From Rubrivivax sp. (lineage in GTDB: Bacteria; Pseudomonadota; Gammaproteobacteria; Burkholderiales; Burkholderiaceae_C): a stretch of 64,000 nt of DNA. A program made the translations under genes and the position numbers. A model generated the notes under the pieces. That model was not told where the DNA came from. It was given only the letters and a program-made list of their open reading frames with translations, and made no database searches. Location of the stretch: contig JADJYX010000042.1 in NCBI GenBank assembly GCA_016719535.1, positions 186,001-250,000 of the forward strand, written 5' to 3'. Of this stretch, positions 43,640 to 50,187 are shown one piece after another. The first letter of the stretch is position 1; each line of letters starts with the position of its first letter.

Positions 43640-44281
43640 ATGAAGAAATGGACCCGTGAACAGATGGCCGCGCGCGTTGCGGCCGACATCCCCGACGGCG
43701 CGGTCGTCAACCTCGGCATCGGCGCGCCCACCGCGGTGGCCAACCATTTCGATGCCGACCGCGAGGTCATCCTGCACAGCGAGAACGGCGTGCTCGGCAT
43801 GGGCCCGGCGCCGGCGGCGGGCGAGGAGGACTACGACCTCATCAACGCCGGCAAGCAGCCGGTGACGCTGAAGGCCGGCGGCTGCTTCTTCCACCACGCC
43901 GACAGCTTCGCGATGATGCGCGGCGGCCACATCGACATCTGCGTGCTCGGTGCCTTCCAGGTGGCCGTCAACGGCGACCTCGCCAACTGGCACACCGGCG
44001 AGCCCGGCGCCATCCCGGCGGTCGGCGGCGCGATGGACCTGGCCACCGGCGCGCGCCAGACCTGGGTCATGATGGACCACCTGACCAAGGGCGGCGAGAC
44101 GAAGCTCGTCGAACGTTGTTCCTACCCGCTCACCGGCCTGGGCTGCGTGGCGCGCGTCTATACCGACCGGGCGGTGATCGACCTGCGCCAGCAGCCGCCG
44201 CGCGTGCTGGCCATGGCCGAGGGCCTGGCCTTCGACGAATTGCAGCGCCTGACCGGCTTCGCGCTGCAGCCCGCGGCCTGA
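43640..44281 (+). CDS. pcaJ: 3-oxoacid CoA-transferase subunit B (PcaJ-like)
   Basis: 213 residues from ATG 43640. NLGIGAPTAVANHF, ILHSENGVLGMGPAP (the Glu of SENG is the covalent catalytic glutamate) and GGHIDICVLGAFQV are beta-subunit hallmarks. Converts 3-oxoadipate (or another 3-oxoacid) and succinyl-CoA to the CoA ester and succinate. No other beta-ketoadipate gene (pcaF, pcaD) is nearby, so the acid could instead come from the neighbouring dehydrogenase and MmgE/PrpD reactions. Confidence 0.87.
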   Translation: MKKWTREQMAARVAADIPDGAVVNLGIGAPTAVANHFDADREVILHSENGVLGMGPAPAAGEEDYDLINAGKQPVTLKAGGCFFHHADSFAMMRGGHIDICVLGAFQVAVNGDLANWHTGEPGAIPAVGGAMDLATGARQTWVMMDHLTKGGETKLVERCSYPLTGLGCVARVYTDRAVIDLRQQPPRVLAMAEGLAFDELQRLTGFALQPAA

Positions 44282-44295
44282 CCCGGAGACCCCCC

Positions 44296-45207
44296 ATGGA
44301 CATCGGCTTCATCGGCCTGGGCGTGATGGGCGCGCCCATGGCCGGCCACCTGGCCCGCGCCGGCCACCGGCTCACGGTGCTGGACATCGACCGCGCCGCC
44401 ACCGAACGCGTGGCGCGCGAACGGGGCGCGCAGGCGGCCACCACGGCCGCCGAAGTGGCGCGTGCCAGCGAGGTGATCGTCACCATGCTGCCCAATGGCG
44501 AGGTGGTGCAGCAGGTGGTGCTGGGCGAAGACGGCGTGCTGCAGGGCGTGCGGGCGGGCGCGCTGCTGCTCGACACCTCGTCGGCCGAACCCTGGCTGAC
44601 CGAGCGCACCGCCGCCGCGCTGGCCGAGCGCGGCGCCTCGATGGTCGACGCGCCGGTCTCGGGCGCCGCCTGGGGCGCGGCCGAGGCGAAGCTGGTCTTC
44701 ATGGTCGGCGGCAGCGATGCCGATGTGGCGCGCGTGCGGCCGCTGCTCGAATTGATGGGCCACAGCATCCACCACCTGGGCGGCCTGGGTTGCGGCCACG
44801 CGATGAAGTGCCTGAACAACTGCATCACCGCGATGACCTTCGCCGCCACCAGCGAGGCGCTGGTGGCCGGCAAGCGCTACGGCCTGGACCCCCAGGCGAT
44901 GGTCGACGTGCTCAACCAGAGCACCGGCGGCAGCTGGATCACGCAGACGCATTACCACCAGCGCATCTTCAACCGCAGCTTCGACGACCCCTTCAAGCTG
45001 GCGCTGATGCTCAAGGACGTGGGCATCGCGCTGCAGCTGGCCCGGCAGACCGCCAGCCCGATGCCGATGGCCGGCCTGGGCCAGCAGCTGTGGTCGATGG
45101 CCGATCACGCCGCCGGGCCCGGGGCCAGCGTCAGCGAGCTGGTGCGCTGGGTCGAATCGCTCAGCGGCACCGAGCTGACACCCGGCGCAGGCGCGCGCCC
45201 CTCCTGA
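44296..45207 (+). CDS. 3-hydroxyisobutyrate dehydrogenase-family NAD(P) oxidoreductase
   Basis: 303 residues from ATG 44296. GFIGLGVMGAPMAGHLARAG (NAD(P) fold), DAPVSGAAWGAAEAKL (substrate loop) and GHAMKCLNNCITA (catalytic Lys). The family reversibly oxidises beta-hydroxyacids such as 3-hydroxyisobutyrate or tartronate semialdehyde's alcohol; specificity is not readable. Third gene of the pcaIJ operon, 14 bases after pcaJ. Confidence 0.86.
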   Translation: MDIGFIGLGVMGAPMAGHLARAGHRLTVLDIDRAATERVARERGAQAATTAAEVARASEVIVTMLPNGEVVQQVVLGEDGVLQGVRAGALLLDTSSAEPWLTERTAAALAERGASMVDAPVSGAAWGAAEAKLVFMVGGSDADVARVRPLLELMGHSIHHLGGLGCGHAMKCLNNCITAMTFAATSEALVAGKRYGLDPQAMVDVLNQSTGGSWITQTHYHQRIFNRSFDDPFKLALMLKDVGIALQLARQTASPMPMAGLGQQLWSMADHAAGPGASVSELVRWVESLSGTELTPGAGARPS

Positions 45208-45243
45208 TGACCACCGACCCCCCAGCCCCCGAGAGACCCCGCG

Positions 45244-46605
45244 ATGACGCCCGAACAGCAGCTGGCCCGCTTTGTCACCGCGCTGCAGCCGAAGGCGGTG
45301 CCGCCCGAGGCCCAGCGCATCACCAAACTCGTCGCGCTGGCCGCGCTGGGGGCCGGCATCGCCGGCGCCGGCGAGGACGGCATCGGCCCGCTGCGCCAAC
45401 TGCTGCGCCAGCGCGGCGGCACCGGCCAGGCGCGCAGCCTGGTCTTCGGCGACCGCCTGCCGGCGATCGCCGCCGCGCAGCTGGGCGGCACGATGTGCCG
45501 CGCGCTGGACTATTGCGATGCGATGGCGCCGGGCCCGCACATCGGCTCGGCGCTGCTGCCGGCGGCGCTGGCCGCCGTCGAGTTGCGCGGCGGCTGCAGC
45601 GGCGCCGAGCTGCTGGCGGCGCTGGTGGTGGGCTGCGAGGTCGGCGCGCGCTTCAACCTCGACGAATCGCAATACGACGGCTTCGACCCCACCGGCGTGG
45701 CCGTCGGCTTTGCATCGACCGCCGCCGCCTGCCGTGTGCTGGGGCTGGATGCGAAGCAGACGCTCAACGCGCTGGGCCTGGCCTTCAACCGCTGTGGCGG
45801 CAGCTTCCAGAGCAACATCGACGGCACGCTGGCGGTGCGCGTCATCCAGGGCTGGGTGGCCGCGACCGGCATCGAGTGCGCACAGCTGGCGGCCGCCGGC
45901 CTCACCGGGCCGGTCAACTTTCTCACCGGCGTCTACGGCTATCCGCACCTGTACGGGCGCGACCGGCTGGCGCCGGCGGCCGTGGTGGCAGGCCTGGGCA
46001 CCGAGTGGCGGCTGCTGCGCATGATGTTCAAGCCCTACCCGAGCTGCGGCGCCACGCAGGGGCTGACCCGCCTGGTGCTGGACCTGGTGCATGACCTGGA
46101 CCTGAAGCCCGAGGACGTGGCGCGCATCGAGATCCGCCAGCCGCCGTATTCGCACAAGCTGGTCGGACACCCCTGGCGGCTGGGCGACAACCCGCGTGTC
46201 AATGCGCAGTTCAGCGCGCAGTATTGCGCCGCCAATGCGGTGGTGCGGCGCGGCTCGACGCTGCAGCATTTTCGCGTCGACGCCATCGGCGACCCGGCGG
46301 TGCTGGCGCTGATCGACCGCGTGGTGACGGTCGGCGACCCGGCGCTGGATGCCCGCGGCCATACCGCGGTCGACGTCGACCTGACGCTGACCAATGGCCA
46401 GCGCCACCACCGCGAGCTCGACATCGCGCCCGGTTTCCCGGGCAACGACCTCAGCGATGCGCAGCACCTGGCGCGCTTTGCCGACTGCATGGCCGATGCG
46501 CCGCATCCGCTGCCGCCGGCGCAGGGGCAGGCCTTGCTGGCGGCCATCGAAGGCCTGGGCGGCCTGGCGGACGCCTGCGAACTGGTGGATTTGCTGGTCG
46601 CCTGA
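45244..46605 (+). CDS. MmgE/PrpD-family protein
   Basis: 453 residues. Family features: MCRALDYCDAM, HIGSALLPAALAAVEL, GGSFQSNIDGTLAVRVIQGW, the C-terminal domain LMMFKPYPSCGATQG-like sequence RMMFKPYPSCGATQGL, and RLGDNPRVNAQFSAQY. MmgE/PrpD proteins include 2-methylcitrate dehydratase, cis-aconitate decarboxylase and itaconate-related enzymes. With the CoA-transferase and dehydrogenase it suggests an organic-acid breakdown route whose substrate cannot be named. Followed by hairpin gcggg/cccgc at 46609-46623. Confidence 0.84.
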   Translation: MTPEQQLARFVTALQPKAVPPEAQRITKLVALAALGAGIAGAGEDGIGPLRQLLRQRGGTGQARSLVFGDRLPAIAAAQLGGTMCRALDYCDAMAPGPHIGSALLPAALAAVELRGGCSGAELLAALVVGCEVGARFNLDESQYDGFDPTGVAVGFASTAAACRVLGLDAKQTLNALGLAFNRCGGSFQSNIDGTLAVRVIQGWVAATGIECAQLAAAGLTGPVNFLTGVYGYPHLYGRDRLAPAAVVAGLGTEWRLLRMMFKPYPSCGATQGLTRLVLDLVHDLDLKPEDVARIEIRQPPYSHKLVGHPWRLGDNPRVNAQFSAQYCAANAVVRRGSTLQHFRVDAIGDPAVLALIDRVVTVGDPALDARGHTAVDVDLTLTNGQRHHRELDIAPGFPGNDLSDAQHLARFADCMADAPHPLPPAQGQALLAAIEGLGGLADACELVDLLVA

Positions 46606-46608
46606 ACC

Positions 46609-46623
46609 GCGGGCAGCACCCGC
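46609..46623 (+). terminator. Short hairpin after the mmgE/prpD gene
   Basis: Stem gcggg / cccgc with a 5-base loop just after the stop codon. No T tract; a weak candidate for the operon end. Confidence 0.3.
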
Positions 46624-46633
46624 CTGCACCGGC

Positions 46634-46665
46634 TTGCCGGGTGGGGTGTGATGCATTATCGTGCT
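46634..46665 (+). promoter_or_regulatory. Candidate boxR promoter with overlapping TGCA-N6-TGCT operator
   Basis: TTGCCG (46634-46639), 17-base spacer, TATCGT (46657-46662). Overlapping the -10 is tgca-ttatcg-tgct (46652-46665), one base from TGCA-N6-TGCA, the direct-repeat motif recalled from the literature for BzdR/BoxR-type regulators. It is nested in a 20-base stretch opening ATGC and closing GCAT. Consistent with self-repression of the regulator. Confidence 0.45.
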
Positions 46666-46698
46666 CGCATCGGGCCAGATCGGCCCTGATCAACTGCC

Positions 46699-47643
46699 GT
46701 GACCAGCATTTTTCTGCAGAATCCCGGGGCCGCCACCACCGCAGGCGGCGAAGAGGCCCCGCCCGACAAGAACCCCTTCCTGGTGTCGCTGGGTGAACGC
46801 GTGCGCGCGCTGCGGGCGCGGCGCGGCATGACGCGCAAGGCGGTTGCGCTTGCCGCCGATGTCTCCGAACGCCATCTGGCCAATCTCGAATATGGTGTCG
46901 GCAATGCGTCGATCCTGGTGCTGCTGCAGGTGGCCGGTGCGCTGCAATGCTCGCTGGCGGAGCTGATCGGCGACGTCACCACGACGAGCCCGGAATGGCT
47001 GCTCATCCGCGAGCTGCTCGAGCACCGCGACGAAGCCACGCTGCGGCGTGTGCGCGTGGCCGTGGGCCAGTTGCTGGGCACCGGTGGCGCCAATGCCGCC
47101 GACCCGCAGTCGCGCAGCACGCGCGTGGCGCTGGTGGGCCTGCGCGGCGCCGGCAAGAGCACGCTGGGCCAGATGCTGGCCGACGACCTGGGCTATCCCT
47201 TCGTCGAACTCAGCCGCGAGATCGAGAAGTTTGCCGGCTGCAGCATCAGCGAGATCCAGGCGCTGTACGGCATGAATGCCTACCGCCGCTACGAGCGCCG
47301 CGCGCTGGAAGAGGCGATCCAGATCTATCCCGAGGCCGTCATCGCCACACCCGGCGGCCTGGTGTCGGACGCCGCCACCTTCAACCTGCTGCTGGCGCAT
47401 TGCACGACGGTGTGGCTGCAGGCGTCGCCCGAGGACCACATGTGGCGCGTGCAGGCGCAAGGCGACCTGCGGCCGATGGCCGCCAGCCCGGAGGCCATGG
47501 ACGACCTGCGGCGCATCCTCTCCGGCCGCGCGGCCTTCTATTCGAAGGCCGAATTCCGGCTCGACACCAGCACGCAGGCGCTCGAGCCGACCTTCATCGC
47601 GCTGCGCAAGCTGGTGCGCGAGGCGCTGGGGCTGGCGGGCTGA
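46699..47643 (+). CDS. boxR: BoxR/BzdR-type regulator: HTH fused to shikimate-kinase-like domain
   Basis: 314 residues, starting at GTG 46699. N-terminal XRE-type helix-turn-helix (GERVRALRARRGMTRKAVA to SILVLLQVAGALQ, about 30-85), a linker (about 95-130), then a shikimate-kinase-like domain with P-loop LVGLRGAGKSTLGQML and ATPGGLVSD. In BzdR/BoxR this domain senses benzoyl-CoA and relieves repression of anaerobic or aerobic benzoyl-CoA genes. No box or bzd catabolic gene is in the window, so it is an orphan here. The upstream TGCA-type motif suggests autoregulation. Confidence 0.88.
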   Translation: MTSIFLQNPGAATTAGGEEAPPDKNPFLVSLGERVRALRARRGMTRKAVALAADVSERHLANLEYGVGNASILVLLQVAGALQCSLAELIGDVTTTSPEWLLIRELLEHRDEATLRRVRVAVGQLLGTGGANAADPQSRSTRVALVGLRGAGKSTLGQMLADDLGYPFVELSREIEKFAGCSISEIQALYGMNAYRRYERRALEEAIQIYPEAVIATPGGLVSDAATFNLLLAHCTTVWLQASPEDHMWRVQAQGDLRPMAASPEAMDDLRRILSGRAAFYSKAEFRLDTSTQALEPTFIALRKLVREALGLAG

Positions 47644-47647
47644 AGGC

Positions 47648-47669
47648 CTGAAGGCCTGACCGCCTTCAG
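47648..47669. terminator. Bidirectional hairpin between boxR and the YkgJ-like gene
   Basis: Perfect 8-bp stem ctgaaggc / gccttcag, 6-base loop, in the 22-base gap of the convergent pair and overlapping the YkgJ stop codon. No T tract on either strand. Confidence 0.45.
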
Positions 47670-48010
47670 CCGGCCAGCGGTGGCAGGCCATGGCGCCGCC
47701 GTGCCCGATCGCAGGCCTCGTCGCCGATGCCCATCGGCGCGCGCGCGCCGAATTCGCGGCAGGGCGATGGCCGCCATTCGTGGATGCCGCAGTGCACGGC
47801 TTCGCCGATGCGGCCGACCAGCGCCGCGCAGCGAGGTGGCGCATGGTCGGTGCCGCGCATCCTGCACAGCGTCGCGGTCACCGGTTCTGCCAGGCCCTGC
47901 GGCACCATGCCGCCGGCACCGGCCCATTCCTCGATGGCGAAATCGACACGAAAGCTGGCGCAGCAGGCGCCGCAGCGCAGGCAGGGGTTGGTGGGGGCAA
48001 CGCCTGACAT
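47666..48010 (-). CDS. YkgJ-family cysteine-cluster protein
   Basis: 114 residues. Cysteine pattern CLRCGACCASFRVDF at the start, Cys49, Cys61, CGIHEWRPSPCREF: the CxxCxxCC...C...CxxxxxxPxxC signature of the YkgJ/Fe- or Zn-chelating family (UPF0153). Function unproven; suspected metal binding. Its ATG shares one base with the kinase stop (TGATG), marking it as last gene of the TRAP-kinase operon. Confidence 0.86.
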   Translation of the reverse strand: MSGVAPTNPCLRCGACCASFRVDFAIEEWAGAGGMVPQGLAEPVTATLCRMRGTDHAPPRCAALVGRIGEAVHCGIHEWRPSPCREFGARAPMGIGDEACDRARRRHGLPPLAG

Positions 48011-49431
48011 CACTCGCGCACCACCGTCACCGTGCAGCCGGCCTGTGCCACCACCTGCGAGCTGACGCTGCCGAAATGCCGGCGCAAGGCCGAGGCGCCG
48101 CGCGCGCCCATGACGATGTGGTCGACGCGCGTGCGCTCGGCGAAGTCGACGATGGCCAGCGCCGGGTCGGGCGCTTCCAGCACGTGGAAGGTGAGCCGGC
48201 TCTCGTCGAGATCCAGGCTCTTGAGCAGCGGCCGCGCCCAGTGCTTGAGCGCCACCAGCTGCCTGACGTGGAGGCTCTGTCCCTGTTCGTCGACGCGTTC
48301 GTCCATGGCGATGCGGCCGATGCGCATCACGCTCACGCAGGCCAGGCGCGCGCCGGGTTCGGTCAGCACGATGCGGCGCACAGCCTCGCGCAGCTGTTCC
48401 AGCAGGCCGCTGGCGGCTTGGTCGACGTCGATCGCCGCCAGCACGATCGGGCTCTTCATGACCTGGCTCACCGCCCCCGGCCGCGCTGGCGGCCTGGCCT
48501 CGTCGCGCAGGCCGCGCAGCCGGCGGCGCAGCCGCTGCAGGCGGCCGGCGGTGGCGCTGCGCACGGCGCGTTCGGTCAGCGCCACCTGCTCGGGGTTGTG
48601 CAGCGCCAGCGCCAGCTGCGCGCCGCTTTGCGGACGTCGCTCCGGGCGCACCTCCAGGCACTGCAGGATGAGCTCCTGCAGCCAGGGCGGGCAGTCGGGG
48701 CGCAGGCGGCGCGGCGGCACCGGGTCTTCGTACAGCCGCCGGCGCAGCCCGCGCACGGTCTCGGGCTGGCCGAAGGGGCGGTGGCCGGTGGTGAAGTGGT
48801 AGAGCATCACGCCCAGGGCGAAGAGGTCGCTGCGCGGATCCCTGCGCACATGCTGCACCTGCTCGGGCGACATGTACGGCGCGGTGCCCATGGGCAGGCG
48901 GAATTCCTCTTCCAGCAGGTCGGGCAGGCGGTCGTGGCGCGAGAGGCCGAAATCCACCAGCACCGCGGTGCCGTCGGCGCGGAACATCACGTTGCTGGGC
49001 TTCACGTCCAGGTGCACCAGGCCCTGGCGGTGCAGTTCGTGCAGCGCCGTGGCCACGCGCGCGCCGATGTCGATGACCTCGGCCAGCGGCAGCGGCGCGG
49101 CGTCCAGGCGCGGCCGCAGCGAGGGGCCGGCAATGCGCTCCATCACCAGGTAGGGCGTGCGCGTGAAGTCGCCGCGCGCCACGCAATGCGGCACATGCGG
49201 GCCCTGCAGCGCCGGCAGGATCATCTGTTCGACCTCGAAGCCGACGATGGCGGCGGGATCCTCGCCGCCCTCGATGCGCGGTACCTTCATCACCAGCGGC
49301 ATCGCATCGGGGGCCGGGCCCTCGCGCCGCACGGCCCAGAGGGTGGCCATGCCGCCGCGGTGCAGCTGCTCGTCGACGACGAAGCCGTCGATGACCAGGC
49401 CCGGCCGCGGGCTGAAGGCGGCGGCGGACAT
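48010..49431 (-). CDS. Bifunctional Ser/Thr protein kinase - universal stress protein
   Basis: 473 residues. Kinase (about 10-280): Gly-rich HRGGMATLW, Lys49 in MKVPRI, catalytic VHLDVKPSNVMF (D132, K134, N137), DFGLS (150-154), MGTAPYMSPEQ. All catalytic residues are present. After an Arg-rich linker (about 280-310), a UspA domain (about 316-473): MKSPIVLAAIDVDQ, IVMGARGASALRRHFGSVSSQV with the ATP-binding GxRGxS...GSVSS pattern, CTVTVVRE. Known as a fused family but partner and trigger unclear. Follows the phosphoesterase by 12 bases; likely a kinase-phosphatase pair. Confidence 0.91.
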   Translation of the reverse strand: MSAAAFSPRPGLVIDGFVVDEQLHRGGMATLWAVRREGPAPDAMPLVMKVPRIEGGEDPAAIVGFEVEQMILPALQGPHVPHCVARGDFTRTPYLVMERIAGPSLRPRLDAAPLPLAEVIDIGARVATALHELHRQGLVHLDVKPSNVMFRADGTAVLVDFGLSRHDRLPDLLEEEFRLPMGTAPYMSPEQVQHVRRDPRSDLFALGVMLYHFTTGHRPFGQPETVRGLRRRLYEDPVPPRRLRPDCPPWLQELILQCLEVRPERRPQSGAQLALALHNPEQVALTERAVRSATAGRLQRLRRRLRGLRDEARPPARPGAVSQVMKSPIVLAAIDVDQAASGLLEQLREAVRRIVLTEPGARLACVSVMRIGRIAMDERVDEQGQSLHVRQLVALKHWARPLLKSLDLDESRLTFHVLEAPDPALAIVDFAERTRVDHIVMGARGASALRRHFGSVSSQVVAQAGCTVTVVRE

Positions 49432-49443
49432 CAGGTATCCGCG

Positions 49444-50187
49444 TCACACGCCATGGGCCAGCCGGTCCGCCAGCGCCAGCGGCAGCCCGGCTGCGCGGAT
49501 CCTGCGTGCGGCGGTCTCGTGGTCGTAGGGCACGCGCCACCAGGTCATCGTGCCGTCGGCGTCGTCGAGGACGGCATAGGCGGCCGCCGGGTCGCCGTCG
49601 CGCGGCTGACCGACCGCGCCGGGGATCACCAGCCAGCGCCGCTGCGGCAGCAGGGGCACCGCCACCCCGGGCGTGGGGACGAAATCGCCGGCGCGCCCCA
49701 CGCCCGACAGGTGGTACAGCCGCGGCTCGTGCACATGGCCGACACAGGTCAGCCAGGCGCTGGTGGCGTGCAGGCTGCGCACGGCGTCGATGCGGCCGAG
49801 CACATAGCCCCAGTCGCCCGGCGCCCAGGCATTGGCGTGCACGAACAGCACCGGGTCCTGCTCGATGCGCAGCGGCAGCGCCGCCAGGAAGTCGAGCTGG
49901 TCGGCGTCGAGCTGCTCGCGCGTCCAGTCGATCACCAGGCGCGGCTCGGGTCGCATGCCGGGCGATGCGCCGCGCACGGTGGCCAGATCGTGGTTGCCCT
50001 GCACCGCCACGCCGCCGGCTGCGACCAGTGCGCGCACGCGGTCGACCACCCAGCCGGGGTCGGCGCCATAGCCGACGAAGTCGCCCAGCAGCGCGAAGCG
50101 GTCGATGCGCCGGCCGCCGGCGTGGTCGAGCACCGCCTCCAGCGCCTCGCGGTTGGCATGCAGGTCGGTGAGGATGGCTGTCCTCAT
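49444..50187 (-). CDS. Metallophosphoesterase (YfcE/calcineurin-like)
   Basis: 247 residues from ATG 50187 in ATGA overlap with the permease stop. Metallophosphoesterase motifs: ILTDLHANREALEAV (D-x-H), LLGDFVGYGADP (GD), VQGNHDLATV (GNHD), CVGHVHEPRLYHL (GHxH), VIPGAVGQPRDGD. Similar proteins dephosphorylate nucleotides, bis(nucleoside) polyphosphates or phosphoproteins. Position directly before the kinase gene suggests it reverses or tunes kinase signalling (inference). Confidence 0.87.
   Translation of the reverse strand: MRTAILTDLHANREALEAVLDHAGGRRIDRFALLGDFVGYGADPGWVVDRVRALVAAGGVAVQGNHDLATVRGASPGMRPEPRLVIDWTREQLDADQLDFLAALPLRIEQDPVLFVHANAWAPGDWGYVLGRIDAVRSLHATSAWLTCVGHVHEPRLYHLSGVGRAGDFVPTPGVAVPLLPQRRWLVIPGAVGQPRDGDPAAAYAVLDDADGTMTWWRVPYDHETAARRIRAAGLPLALADRLAHGV

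Noticed and set aside
47666..47668. boxR and YkgJ convergent overlap as regulatory antisense pair
   Set aside because: The genes do not overlap; the gap holds only a short hairpin, better explained as a shared terminator.
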